A stretch of DNA of 64,000 nt from Ecdyonurus torrentis (GCA_949318235.1 CASGGR010000026.1:493744-557743), one strand, 5' to 3'. Shown: positions 36,361 to 49,902, counted from the first letter of the stretch. Numbers and translations: made by a program. The notes: generated from the letters alone by a model not told the origin.

Positions 36361-39300
36361 TGATTTTAATGTTTGTTAACGTTTGGTTGTTATGAAAGTA
36401 TGAATTCGGACAGTATAAAAAGGTTAATTGCTATTTTATATATATTTATATCTTAATAATAGTTGTTTTAAGCAATAATAAATAATTCTTATTTATATCA
36501 TAAATTTTATATTCTATGTGATAAATAAAATAACGATTTTATTTCAGATTGTTTAATGTTTTGAAAAACTGTATTATTAAAGAGAAATGAAATAGTAATA
36601 TATTGCAATATCATTTTTTTATATGATTTTATTATTTACCTATTTTTGTTCCCAATACCTGGACTGCTATGTACAGGGGTGGATTTTTGGGAAATGTCTT
36701 AAGAATATTTAATTTTAATAAATAAGATCTATTATTCAAATCTACAAATATTCTATATTATACCTGGTCAAATTAATTATAAAATTTAAAAAACATTTGG
36801 GATAAGACACTACAAGAAAATTTAAACGTTTTCCTGAATGTGAATATAAAATGCTACAACTTAAATTACTGTACATAGCTTTCTGTTTATAGCAATTACA
36901 AATAAGAATTTTAAGGTTATATATTACAGAAGTAAATATATTGAGAAAATTAAACATTTTTACTTCATTTGTTTGTTCACGGCGTAAAAATATGTTTTTA
37001 GCGTTGGTCTTAAAGTTTCTTTCTACAATATGCAGCATTTTGACCGTAATTATTTTGCGCAAATTCGCTTCACAACTCATCCTTCATTTTGCTGTTGTAC
37101 GAGATGCCGTGAGTTAACTGTTTTTATGGAAGTATGAATTCGGACAGTATAAAAAGGTTAATTGGTATTTTATATATATTTATTTTTTAATAATAGTTAT
37201 TTTAAGCAATAATAAAAAATATTTATTTATATTATAAGTTTTATTTTCTATATGATAAATAAAATAATGATTTAATTTCGGACAGTTTAATATTTTGCCA
37301 AACTGTATTAATAAAAAGAAATGAAATAGTAATATATAATTCAATATCTGTTTTTTATATGATTATATTATTTCCCAAATTTTTTCCCAATATCTGGAGT
37401 GCTATGTTCAGAGGTAGATTTTTGGGAAATGTATTAGGAATATTAAATTTTAATAAATAAGATCTATTATTCAAATTTACAAATTTGCTATATTATACCT
37501 GGATAAATTAAGTAAAAAATTTAAAAAATATTTTGGATAAAACACTAAAAGAAAACAAAAACGTTTTCCTGAATGTGAATATAAAATGCTACAACTTAAA
37601 TTACTGTAGCTTTCTGTATATAACATATATTATCTAAGAATTTTTAAGTTATATATTACAGAAGTAAATATATTGAGGTAATTAAACATTGTTACTTTAT
37701 TTGTTTGTTCACGGCGTAAAAAAATGTTTTTAGTTTCTAGCGGTGGTCTTAAAGTTTCTTTCTACAATATGCAGCATTTTGACCGTAATTATTTTGCGCA
37801 AATTCGCTTCACAACTCGTACTTCAGTTTGCTGTTGTACGAGATGCCGTGAGTTAACTGTTTTTATGGAAGTATAATTTCAGACAGTATAAAAAGGTTAA
37901 TTGCTATTTTATATATATTTATTTCTTAATAATAGTTATTTTAAGCAATAATAAAAAATATTTATTTATATTATAAGTTTTATTTTCTATATGATAAATA
38001 AAATAATGATTTAATTTCGGACAGTTCAATATTTTGCCAAACTGTATTAATAAAAAGAAATGAAATAGTAATATATTGCAATATCTGTTTTTTATATGAT
38101 TTTAATATTTCCCGTTTTTGTTCCCAATACCTGGAATGCTATGTACAGGGGTGGATTTTTGGGAAATGTCTTAAGAATATTTAATTATAATAAATAAGAT
38201 CTATTATTCAAATCTACAAATATTCTATAATATACCTGGGTAAATTAATTAAAAAAATTAAAAAACATTTGGGATAAAACACTACAAGAAAATTTAAACG
38301 TTTTCCTGAATGTGAATATAAAATGCTACAACTTAAATTACTGTACATAGCTTTCTGTTTATAGCAATTACAAATAAGAATTTTAAGGTTATATATTACA
38401 GAAGTAAATATATTGAGAAAATTAAACATTTTTACTTTATTTGTTTGTTCACGACGTAAAAATATGTTTTTAGCGTTGGTCTTAAAGTTTCTTTCTACAA
38501 TATGCAGCATTTTGACCGTAATTATTTTGCGCAAATTCGCTTCACAACTCGTCCTTCATTTTGCTGTTGTACGAGATGCCGTGAGTTAACTGTTTTTATG
38601 GAAGTATGAATTCGGACAGTATAAAAAGGTTAATTGCTATTTTATATATATTTTTTTCTTAATAATAGTTATTTTAAGCAATAATAAAAAATATTTATTT
38701 ATATTATAAATTTTATTTTCTATATGATAAATAAAATAATGATTTAATTTCGGACAGTTAAATGTTTTGCCAAACTGTATTAATAAAAAGAAATGAAATA
38801 GTAATATATTGCAATATCTGTTTTTTATATGATTATATTATTTCCCAAATTTTTTCCCAATATCTGGAGTGCTATGTTCAGAGGTAGATTTTTGGGAAAT
38901 GTTTTAGGAATATTAAATTTTAATAAATAAGATCTATTATTCAAATTTACAAATTTTCTATATTATACCTGGATAAATTAAGTAAAAAATTTAAAAAACA
39001 TTTGGGATAAAACACTACAAGAAAATTTAAACGTTTTCCTGAATGTGAATATAAAATGCTACAACTTAAATTACTGTAGCTTTCTGTATATAACATATAT
39101 TAACTAAGAATTTTTAAGTTATATATTACAGAAGTAAATATATTGAGGTTTTTAAACATTGTTACTTCATTTGTTTGTTCACGGCGTAACAAAATGTGTT
39201 TAGCGTTGGTCGTAAGGTTTCTTTTTACAATATGCAGCATTTTGACCGTAATTATGTTGCACAAATTCTTTTTACAACTCGTACTTCAGTTTGCTGTTGT

Positions 39301-41280
39301 ACGAGATGCTGTGAATTAACTGTTTTTATGAAAGTATGAATGCGGACAGTATAAAATGGTTAATTGCTATGTTATATATATTTATATCTAAATTATAGTT
39401 TTTTTAAGCAATAATAAAAAATACTTAATTATATTATAAGTTTTATTTTCTATGTGATAAGTAAAATAATGATTAAATTTCATATTGTTTAATGATTTGC
39501 AAAACTGTAAAAAGAAATGAAATAGCAATATACTGCAATATCTGTTTTTTATATGATTTTATATTTTCCCGATTTTTTTTCCCAATACCTGGACTGCTAT
39601 GTTCAGGGTGGATTTTTGGGAAATGTGATATAAATATTTAATTTTAAAAAAAAAGTTCTTTTATTCAAATCTACAAATATTCTATATTATACCTGGGTAA
39701 ATTAATTAAAAAATTTAAAAAACATTTGGGATAAAACACTACAAGAAAATTTAAACGTTTTCCTGAATGTGAATATAAAATGCTACAACTTAAATTACTG
39801 TAGCTTTCTGTTTATAGCAATTACAAATAAGAATTTTAAGGTTATATATTACAGAAGTAAATATATATTTGAAAATAAAATATTGTTACTTCATTTGTTT
39901 GTTCACGGCGTAAAAATATGTTTTTAGCGTTGGTCTTAAAGTTTCTTTCTACAATATGCAGCATTTTGACCGTAATTATGTTGCGCAAATTCGATTCACA
40001 ACTCGTACTTCAGTTTTCTGCTGTACGAGATGCCGTGAGTTAACTGTTTTTATGGAAGTATAATTTCAGACAGTATAAAAAGGTTAATTGCTATTTTATA
40101 TATATTTATTTCTTAATAATAGTTATTTTAAGCAATAATAAAAAATACTTATTTATATTATAAGTTTATTTTCAATGTGATATATAAAATAATGATTTAA
40201 TTTCAGATTGTTTAATGTTTTGCAAAACTGTAATATTAAAGCAAAATGAAATAGTAATATATTGCAATATCTGTTTTTTATATGATTTTATTATTTCCCG
40301 AATTTTGTTCCCAATACCTGGAATGCTATGTACAGGGGTGGATTTTTGGGAAATGTCTTAAGAATATTTAATTTTAATAAATAAGAACTATATTATTCAA
40401 ATCTACAAATATTCTATATTATACCTGGGTAAATTGATTAAAAAAATTAAAAACTATTTTAGATAAAACACTACAAGAAAATCAAAACGTTTTCGTGAAT
40501 GTGAATATAAAATGCTACCTTAAATTACTGTAGCTTTCTGTATTTAACATATATAAAATAAGAATTTTTAAGTTATATAATACAGAAGTAAATATATTGA
40601 GGTAATTAAACATTGTTACTTTATTTGTTTGTTCACGGCGTAAAAAAATGTTTTTAGTTTTTAGCGGTGGTCTTAAAGTTTCTCTCTACAATATGCAGCA
40701 TTTTGACCGTAATTATGTTGTGCAAATTCGATTCAAAACTCGCGCATCAGTTTGCTGTTGTACGAGATGCTGTGAGTTAACTGTTTTTATGGAAGTATGA
40801 ATTCGGACAGTATAAAAAGGTTAATTGCTATTTTATATATATTTATATTTTGATAATAGTTGTTTTAAGCAATAATAAATAATACTTATTTATGTTATAA
40901 GTTTTATTTTCTATGTGATTAATAAAATAATGATTTTATTTCAGATTGTTTAATCATTTGCAAAACAGTATTATTAAAGAGAAATGAAATAGTAATATAT
41001 TGCAATATCATTTTTTTATTTGATTTTATTATTTCCCGATTTTTTTCCCAATACCTGGACTGCTATGTTCAAGGGTGGATTTTTGGGAAATGTATTAAGA
41101 ATATTTAATTTTAAAAAATAAGATCTATTATTTAAATCTACAAATATTCTATATTATACATGGGTAAATTAATTAAAAAATTTAAAAAATTATTTGGGAT
41201 AAAGATAAAACACTACAAGAAAATTTAAACGTTTTCCTGAATGTGAATAAAAATGCTATAAATACATTAAAACAGCATTA
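36361..41280. repeat. 730-bp satellite, about 6.7 units
   Basis: The block cagtataaaaaggttaattg recurs near 36412, 37143, 37872, 38612, 40073 and 40806, at a spacing of about 730 bp. Each unit has cctggactgctatgttcag, ggatttttgggaaatgt and gttcacggcgtaaaa. Frames of 65-112 codons on the minus strand recur with the unit and are broken differently in each, so I do not call a gene. Confidence 0.88.
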
Positions 41281-41514
41281 TACTTTTTTTAAGTTAAAAT
41301 GAACATTATTAAATAATTAAGGATGAACACACCACATGCAAAACGGAACGTTTTCGTCTTATTAAATAATTTACTTTTCATTAATGAAAAAGTAATGCAC
41401 ATTATCTGTCATTGTATATTATTAATAAAACAAATCGCCATACTTAACATCAATTAATCAATTTATTAAAACTGTAAGCATTTTATTCCTCCAGATAATA
41501 AGATATGTGTATTC

Positions 41515-41527
41515 ATTCAGTGTATAA
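41515..41527 (+). promoter_or_regulatory. Candidate TATA box upstream of the 41586 exon
   Basis: The sequence tcagtgtataaac lies about 60 bases before an ATG that opens a clean acidic reading frame. The core-promoter call rests on position alone. Confidence 0.3.
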
Positions 41528-41585
41528 ACTTCGCAAGCCGTACACGTTCACTTAATTCATCCTTCTATATCTATTTTCCTTTACA

Positions 41586-41701
41586 ATGGATATTCTCGCC
41601 GAATTTGAAGGAATTGAATTAATTCTCAATGATCCAATTCACCATGAGTTGTTCGATGAGCTTGAAGCATTTGCAGCGTTAATTGATGAAGATGATGAAG
41701 G
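41586..41701 (+). CDS. Candidate first coding exon, unknown protein
   Basis: The ATG opens 38 codons beginning MDILAEFEGIELILNDPIHH, with balanced non-repeat codon use, then a splice donor GG|GTATGT. If unspliced it stops five codons later. The composition (acidic, amphipathic) resembles first exons of PIF/Harbinger-type transposon genes, but that is only an impression. No acceptor exon was recognised in the next 4 kb, which is repeat. It sits between two blocks of the 730-bp satellite, at a place comparable to B1 and B2. Confidence 0.35.
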
Positions 41702-41879
41702 GTATGTGTCTTCTTAATTATCACCTAATCACCAATAAATCAGCCCTTTTAAGGGCTAACATTCAATTTAGAATTGAGAAAAGTTTTTTCACTAGCAAGC
41801 ATGAAAGTATGCTAAATTACACAAACAGAGTTTTTACTTTGAAACAATTTTGTTCCTTCACAATTTTAAAAAGTTTTCA

Positions 41880-43720
41880 ATTGCAGATTCACAAAGTATT
41901 CAAATGCACCCATGCAAGTTATATTATTATTATTTATTGCATGCTATGTAACCAATTTAAAATAATTAGGTAACATGTAAATACTGTTTAAAATATTATT
42001 TTTCTATTAGAGAGCTTTTAATTCAATTAATAATTCAATTTATAATAATGAATTTTAATATTTGTTTGATTTTTTTCATTTTTGAACTACAAAAATAACA
42101 TTATGGGCAAAAATTTGAAAGCAACATATTTACACAATATAAAGCCTACAAGAAAGCTTTAAATTTATTTATAAAGTTATCAATTTTTATAATTATTACT
42201 ATTCGCATGTAATGTAACAAATTTTAATTAATTAGGGAACATGTATGGCATGATGATGCAACCAAAAAAAATTAAAAATATTATTACAATAAGAGGGAGC
42301 TTTTTATTTGAAATAAATTAACTTTATTTGTATTAATATTTGCATAATTTGTATATTTTTAAATTACTCAAGAACAATATCGGCTTTCCTTATTATGTAA
42401 ATAACATTAGAGTGTGCATATAATGTTTTTACAGATGATAACTAGATTGAAGTACAAAATGCTGCTTTTTGACTGTAATTTTATTTTATTTATTTCTTTT
42501 ATTTTTAATGTTGTAAATAATTTATAAATTTGATTTATAATATCTTAATATTGAAATTTTGTGTAACGTAATTATGAAAGTATTTTTAATAGTTTATTAT
42601 TGCCTTATATGTTTTTAAAATGTTTTTTGTTAAATTTCCCGATAAATAGTTCCCATTATCAGTAATGCTGAGTTCGGGAGTGAAATTTTGGATTTGTTTG
42701 TGATTATTTATTTTATTAGATTTTAATATTTTTCCAATCTACAAATTTAAAATAATATATATATGGCTTAATTAAAATAAAAAAACAAGAAATTAATCTT
42801 GGGTTAAACAAGCACAAGCAGAACGCAACGTTTTCCTCAGAGTATGTAATATATACGAATTTTATAATTTATTTGATTGTGGCATTCTTTATAATGTAAA
42901 TAACATTAGAATTTGCATATTATATTTTTACAGATAATTATTAAATTGAAGTAATAAAGTAATGTTACATCATTTGTATTTTATTGACGTATAAAAATGT
43001 GTTTAAGCTTTGGCCTTGAAGTTTCTCTTTACAAAATGCTGCTATTTGACCGTAAACTACTGACACGATATCACGTCACATGACGTGCATCTACTTTCCA
43101 CTGACTAGATGACACGAGTGCATTGTTTTTATAGAATAATGAATGTAGACAATAATAATCATTTGCTATTGGGAATATTGTAATGATATATTATAGTCCT
43201 CGGAAAAAAAATAATTTAATTTTCTCCTAATAATTAATTAATTAATTGGTTCCTTTCATTTTAATTAGTTACTGTACATGTAAGTACTGTTTAAAATATT
43301 TTTTTTTTATTAGAGAGCATTCAATTGAATTAATAATTTAATTGATAATAATAAATATTATTAATTGTATGATTTTTTTCTTCTTTGAATTACTAAAAAA
43401 ACATTAAGGGCAAAAAATTGAAAGCAACATATTTACACAATATTTAGCCTACACTAGAAAGCTTTAATTTTATTTATAAATTTATCAATTTTTATAATTA
43501 TTACTATTCGCATGTAATGTAACCAATTTAAATTAATTAGGGAACATGTAAGGCAAGATGATGCTACCAAAAAATTTTAAAAATATTATGCCTATAAGAG
43601 GGAGCTTTTTATTCCAAAAAAAATTTACTTAAATTTTATAAGATTATTATTCGCATGTTAAGTAACTTTTTTATACTATCAAATAACATAATCGACAAGA
43701 AATTTTAAAATTTAATATCT
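41880..43720. repeat. Two inverted-orientation units between satellite blocks
   Basis: Blocks attagggaacatgta and tataagagggagctttttatt occur near 42228 and 43537, and gcacccatgcaagtt near 41907 matches 14594. These are the same units as at 14461-14937. I see no gene. Confidence 0.68.
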
Positions 43721-45545
43721 GTATTATTAAAGAGAAATGCAATAGTAGTATATTGAATAATCTGTATTTTATATGATTTTATTATTTCCCGAATATTTTT
43801 CCCAATACCTGGACTGCTATGTTCAGGTGTGGATTTTTGGGAAATGTATTAAGAATATTTAATTTTAATAAATAAGATCTTTTATTCAAATCTACAAATA
43901 TTCTATAATATACCTGGGTAAATAAATTAAAAAATTTAAAAAACATTTGGGATAAAACACTACAAGAAAATTTAAACATTTTCCTGAATGTGAATATAAA
44001 ATGCTACAACTTAAATTACTGTAGCTTTCTGTTTATAGCAATTACAAATAAGAATTTTAAGGTTATATATTACAGAAGTAAATATATTGAGAAAATTAAA
44101 CATTTTTACTTCATTTGTTTGTTCACGGCGTAACAAAATGTGTTTAGCGTTGGTCGTAAAGTTTCTTTTTACAATATGCAGCATTTTGACCGTAATTATG
44201 TTGCACAAATTCTTTTTACAACTCGTACTTCAGTTTGCTGTTGTACGAGATGCCGTGAGTTAACTGTTTTTATGAAAGTATAATTTCAGACAGTATAAAA
44301 CAGGTTAATTGCTATTTTATATATACTTATATCTTAAAAATAGTTATTTTAAGCGATAATAAAAAATACTTATTTATATTATAAGTTTTATTTTCTATGT
44401 GATATATAAAATAATGATTTAATTTCAGATTGTTTAATGTTTTGCAAAACTGTAATATTAAAGCAAAATGAAATAGTAATATATTGCAATATCTGTTTTT
44501 TATATGATTTTATTATTTCCCGATTTTTGTTCCCAATACCTGGAATGCTATGTACAGGGGTGGATTTTTGGAAATGTATTAAGAATATTTAATTTTAATA
44601 AATAAGATCTTTTATTCAAATCTACAAATATTCTATAATATACCTGGGTAAATAAATTAAAAAATTTAAAAAACATTTGGGATAAAACACTACAAGAAAA
44701 TTTAAACATTTTCCTGAATGTGAATATAAAATGCTACAACTTAAATTACTGTAGCTTTCTGTTTATAGCAATTACAAATAAGAATTTTAAGGTTATATAT
44801 TACAGAAGTAAATATATTGAGAAAATTAAACATTGTTACTTCATTTGTTTGTTCACGGCGTAAAAATATGTTTTTAGCGTTGGTCTTAAAGTTTCTTTCT
44901 ACAATATGCAGCATTTTGACCGTAATTATTTTCCGCAAATTCGCTTCACAACTCGTCCTTCATTTTGCTGTTGTACGAAATGCCGTGAGTTAACTGTTTT
45001 TATGGAAGTATGAATTCGGACAGTATAAAAAGGTTAATTGCTATTTTATATATATTTATTTCTTAATAAAAGTTATTTTAAGCAATAATAAAAAATATTT
45101 ATTTATATTATAAGTTTTATTTTCTATATGATAAATAAAATAATGATTTAATTTCGGACAGTTTAATGTTTTGCAAAACTGTATTAATAAAAAGAAATGA
45201 AATAGTAATATATTGCAATATCTGTTTTTTATATGCTTATATTATTTCCCAAATATTTTCCCAATATCTTGACTGCTATGTTCAGAGGTAGATTTTTGGG
45301 AAATGTATTAGGAATATTAAATTTTAATAAATAATTTATTATTTAAATCTACAAATATTCAAAATACCTGGGTAAATTAAAAAAAAAAAATCGGATAGAC
45401 CACTACAAGAAAGTTAAGTTTTCCTCAATGTGAATATAAAATGCTATAAATTATTTCATATTGTAGCTTTCTGTATAATATACATAAAATAAGAATTTGT
45501 AAACTATATATTACAGCAGTAAAGATATTGAGGTAAATAAATATT
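43721..45545. repeat. 730-bp satellite, about 2.5 further units
   Basis: The same blocks as in 36361-41280 recur (cagtataaaa near 44291 and 45020). The last unit is cut at gttactt by the 5S-like SINE. Confidence 0.85.
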
Positions 45546-45550
45546 GTTAC

Positions 45551-45940
45551 TTGGTCATCAAGCTAATACGCTACCACTTCTAATATGCGTCCAGTTGGCT
45601 TTTTGCGAGCAAAATTTAATATCACCTTAATTTCAACCTAGACCCCGCACTTACACTCTTTTGGGATCCAAAAACCAAATCTGTGTTACATCATCGGACC
45701 AGTGCTCTTTAACGTGAAATCATGTTTCCGTTTGAATGGCCGCACATGATGGCAGAACCCAATTAAGGGAGCACATGGTCATGCCATCATGTGAGGACAG
45801 CTACACGCTTAATCATTACCTGAATGAGAACGAGACTTTTTACAGTCGTTCACCCATCCAAGATTACCACGCTCACCGTTGCCGAACTTCGGTGATCACA
45901 TGGTAAACGGTTCAGACAATGCGATAAGGCTGCCCGAGTA
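45551..45940 (-). mobile_element. 5S-rRNA-derived SINE (SINE3-like)
   Basis: On the minus strand the head reads gatcaccgaagttcggcaac and then cttggatgggtgaacg, the internal promoter region of 5S rRNA with changes. The body of about 300 bases has no 5S similarity and contains an inverted catgatggca/tgccatcatg pair. It interrupts a 730-bp satellite unit. A standalone 5S gene is excluded by the missing 5S ends. SINE3 elements use the pol III promoter of 5S RNA. Confidence 0.6.
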
Positions 45941-46174
45941 TTCTATTTATTTTTTTTTTACTTTTGTTAATGCTAAAATATAATGCTCTTAGGTATTTTT
46001 TATTGTTAATTTTATTTGTCAACCTCTGAATAATTTTAAACCTATATTAATACATTTTTTTAAATTGATTTACAAAATTTGCTACCAAAAATTATTTTCT
46101 TAGCAAAACCCTAAAATTTTCTTAGATTGTGGCTGCTTCGCAAATTAAAAATAAAGCACTGTTTATACATCAGC
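45941..46174. other. AT-rich spacer, nothing recognised
   Basis: This is the end of the satellite zone. I see no repeat block or open frame of note. Confidence 0.4.
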
Positions 46175-46178
46175 TTAA

Positions 46179-46833
46179 GGTACTACTTTAGGGTAGGAGT
46201 GAAATTTTTTTATTATGACTTGGAATAAAATTAAGGTGTACCCAAAAATGAAATCAAAAAAATTCTATCTTAAAAACTCGCATCGCAACAGAGCGTCCAA
46301 GTATCGCAAATGCCCCGCCCCCTAATGCTAATGAATCTATATTTGGACCCTAATTTTGAATAACTTCAAATTTTTTTCAGCGGTTAAAAAAAATACTAGC
46401 TTGTTCTTCGTGTTGATTTTTAATGAAAAATGATTTTTCATATTTTTCTAGAACGAATCTGCCGAGAAAAAAATTATCGCAAATTGACCCATGTTAATGT
46501 GAATATGCAATCTTCATTAATTTTTTTCTCTATAAATGTCTCGTAAAAATCGTTTAAAAAGTCAAATTCATTAAAACTTGATCTATAGAACACACTAGTA
46601 TTTTTTGTTTAGAAGTTGGTCAAGAAAAATTTTGCACACGGGGAGCTTGAAGTTTTGTATGTTTTGCGTGTTAAAGGGGGCGTATCCCAACGACTTTTAA
46701 TGCTAATTTGCGGAAGATTTGATTTGAGCCGAAACTTTTTGGAGTATAGAGAATTGTTCCTTGGTTCATTATGAGCCTAAAAATTGATATTAAATTAAAT
46801 TTTACGACAACATCGCTACCCTAAAGTAGTACC
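46179..46833. mobile_element. Non-autonomous piggyBac-like element, TTAA target
   Basis: Terminal repeats GGTACTACTTTAGGGTAG and the exact inverse CTACCCTAAAGTAGTACC are flanked by TTAA on both sides (46175-46178 and 46834-46837). The 655-bp interior has no transposase. The TTAA target is the hallmark of the piggyBac superfamily. Confidence 0.88.
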
Positions 46834-46837
46834 TTAA

Positions 46838-48240
46838 AGAACGTTTTTTTCTTCTTTAATTGACATAAACAAATTTAAGTTTATTCAACATTTGTTTTAG
46901 AAATAACGTTGGTTGCAGTTAAACATTGCTCAACATCAATGCGAACGCTATTTACTTTTATGACATAAATGGGTCTTTAATCTATTTATATATATTATAT
47001 ATTAATATTTAAACATAACTTTGAAACTCACTAATTGAATGTTTGAAAAAATTTAGAACATTCCCGCGGTATTTAACAATTGAAGTTTTTTTATAAAGTA
47101 ACAAAAACATAACAAATTGCGAATTTCTGTAATCATGCACATGTGTCAAATCCAATATGGCGGCATGGAAACAAAGCATGCATGATTCATGACAAAGCAG
47201 TGTTTTACTCTATTTCTATATGGATTGTGATCCTTTAATTATGTACCTTATGTTTAAATACATTTGTTTCCTTATGCAAAGTATGTAAAAATAATAATAC
47301 CGAAAAGGTCATCGTAAAGATTTGTTCGCTAAATTCAGTGATTCAGAAGCTGTCACCATGACCATTGTGTTTGTAAATGTCGAGCATCCTTTACTTTTTA
47401 GTTGATCAAGTAAGTATAGTAATTATGAATTAATATGAGTTGCTTGAAGTAATTATGATTTACTAAAATATTGTATTTTATTGTACCTTTTCTGAAATAT
47501 TAAGAATTATTCTTTTAAAAACAAAGAAATATCAACGCACGTACATTTGTACCGTTATGTATGTATGTAAGTACTGTAAATATTGTAATGTATTCTTCTT
47601 TGGTGCTATTGTGTACAATATTTTGCTATAAATTAAAGATTATAGTTATTTTAGGTTCTTTATACACCAAAATTATATTATATATTGCGTGTGGAGTAAT
47701 TTAGGGGTGCATATCCAATATTTTTAATACACGATAAAGAGGCAAGATAACAGTGTACGCATACATACTGTGTGTGAAGGTGGTCGCGTATTGCCGTTTT
47801 TGCGTCGCTGTTCGTTTACAGCGATTTACAGAATTTCCAAGATTTGTGAGCGTTACAAAAAGCAATATAAGCAAATATTAATGCAAATTATATTTAATAT
47901 TTGCTTGGTTTGAAGGTTTGCACAAATCATGGAAATTCTTCATTATTAATTGAAAGATTTTTAGTTTAGGGAATAAAATAAGATGACGGATTCTAAAAAT
48001 TATGATGATTTTTATTTTCTGCTCTTATTATTTATTTTTTTTTTTTATTGTTATCACTTTTTTTTAACGAATGCGAAGCCCAACGGAAGCTAAATTCAGT
48101 ATAGCAGACATTAAATTTTTTATTTTGTTCTATAAATAAAAATTTTGGGAGCACGAAATTTAGAGTTTGATTTCTCTCTCTCTCTCTTAGTACTGTAATG
48201 TACAGCAAAAAACAGTACAAAGCAATCAAATGTAATATAT
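46838..48240. other. AT-rich region without recognised gene or repeat
   Basis: A less AT-rich stretch near 47140-47400 (aatatggcggc, then gctgtcaccatgacc) could be a transcription start region, but no supported exon follows. Short open frames elsewhere are not coding-like. Confidence 0.35.
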
Positions 48241-48245
48241 TTATT

Positions 48246-48275
48246 ACAGCACGGTAAGTAACTTTACCGTGCTGT
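48246..48275. repeat. Perfect small hairpin
   Basis: Arms ACAGCACGGTAA and TTACCGTGCTGT have a 6-base loop. It lies beside a run of tactgtac/gtacagta short palindromes (48290-48365). Confidence 0.7.
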
Positions 48276-48422
48276 TATATACTACACAGTAATCTACTAC
48301 TGTACTGTGCTTTGCTGTACAGTACTGTATTGCCATGTACAGTAAAGTACGTACCATACAGTACTCAGATTACTCAGCCTCAGATATTGGTCTGCAGTTA
48401 TTTAGAATTATTATGTTACAGT

Positions 48423-48630
48423 CTGCTGAAGTTCAGGACCATCGTCTCCTCCTGCGGGTACTGAAGTCAGGAAAAAAAAAAAAAGTGACTAGTCTTAAGT
48501 GTGCTTCTGCTACTGAAGTTCAGGGCCATCGTCTCCTCCTGCGGGTACTGAAGTCAGGAAAAAAAAAAAAAGGTGACTAGTCTTAAGTGTGCTTCTGCTA
48601 CTGAAGTTCAGGATCATCGTCTCCCCCTGG
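48423..48630. repeat. 88-bp tandem repeat, about 2.3 units
   Basis: The block ctgaagttcagg(a/g)ccatcgtctcc starts at 48425, 48513 and 48601, with an A13-like run in each full unit. It forms part of an 81-codon frame that I take to be incidental. Confidence 0.85.
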
Positions 48631-49000
48631 TAAATCCAGAGCGTGTTTTTCCCATAAAAACAACATTGCAAATTTAGCCAAGTTTTTGAATGGTAAAAAT
48701 TCTTATCAAGTTCATGTGTACATTACTGTACAATATGACACAGCACATTAATGTACAGCTCTGGCCATTTGTTTAAGAACGGGGGGCAGCGGTGGCTGCA
48801 GCGTTCTCTCACAACGATAGCAAAGTGAAGCGGGTTGCTTATATAAATTGTTCTCAAACTTTTGGCCAAAGCTGTACATTTCAGCGTAGTACAGTACACA
48901 TGATGGAGTTAATACAAGAAAAATAAATGACTCTGGCCCTGCCAAATCATGAACGTTGATATTTAGTTTTGTTATGATATTAAACAAGTTTTTTGTTTAA

Positions 49001-49127
49001 GGAGGTAAGGGACCGTAGATATAGCAGCACAGGGAAATTTCCATAAGAAAAAGTCAGACATATTTGATAACAGCTGATGCTTTCCTATCTTAAATTACCG
49101 TGCTGCCATCTACGCCCCCTTACCTCC
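49001..49127. mobile_element. 127-bp hairpin element, TTAA target
   Basis: The ends GGAGGTAAGGG and CCCTTACCTCC continue as imperfect arms (cgtagat...gcagcac). It is flanked by TTAA at 48997-49000 and 49128-49131. The arms differ from those of 46179-46833, so it is another family. Confidence 0.75.
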
Positions 49128-49131
49128 TTAA

Positions 49132-49854
49132 GGTGTTTTATGATGAAAAGAAAAAAAAAATAATAATAATAATAACAATACAGCAATAATAAAAAAAAGA
49201 AAAATCATATTGGAGATATAAAGGAAAATATACCATCGTGGTTAGGTATAATACATTTGAAAGCAAGTAACAATATGATAAACCAGAACTGGTCTTAGAA
49301 TAAAGAGAAGAGTCGAACAGTTTGGTAAAATCTTGGTAGCTCAGAGGAAAAAAAAAAAAAGATAGCGTTCTGCTCTAATCTACAAGATAAAAGTTGTATA
49401 TTAGTGACACAAGCTATCCACTATGTTTATAACCTGTTTACTAGGAAAGATTGTCACCAAACTAGGGGACGCTTTTAACTTTATTCTAAAACCAGCGCTG
49501 AATTATTCTATCATTATTTCCTTTCAAACTTAACATAAATTTATATCTCTGTAGACCTCGAGTTCGTGTGCACTATCACTCGCCGATTCGCGATGCGCAT
49601 GAATTAGCATTGCGAATTAATTTTAAATGTAATTTGCAAATTTGGAAACGATGATGTAGAGAAAAAAATTGTACCAGAAGAAAGGTGCGATTTTTATACA
49701 TACAATGAATGTAAAAAAATTTGAAAATGACATTTATTTAGTATTTATAACGTAAAAAACTATTTTATATTATTGAATGAGGCCGATTAAATGATTATAA
49801 TAATATATTACGGAATGCATGTATATGTTAAGCGAAGTTTTTACTACATACAAA

Positions 49855-49902
<48 letters not shown>

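Noticed and set aside
36742..37080. 112-codon frame in the 730-bp satellite
   Set aside because: Sister units have stops at different places and the frame has no recognisable domain; kept as a finding, not called as a gene.
45840..45925. A 5S rRNA gene
   Set aside because: Only the internal promoter part resembles 5S; both ends are different and a 300-base body follows.
47337..47410. Possible coding exon around accatgaccattgtg with a gt donor
   Set aside because: No consistent frame, acceptor or family signature could be found.
48335..48580. 81-codon frame with a repeated SGKKKK block
   Set aside because: It follows the 88-bp tandem repeat and its A-runs; no start context or similarity.
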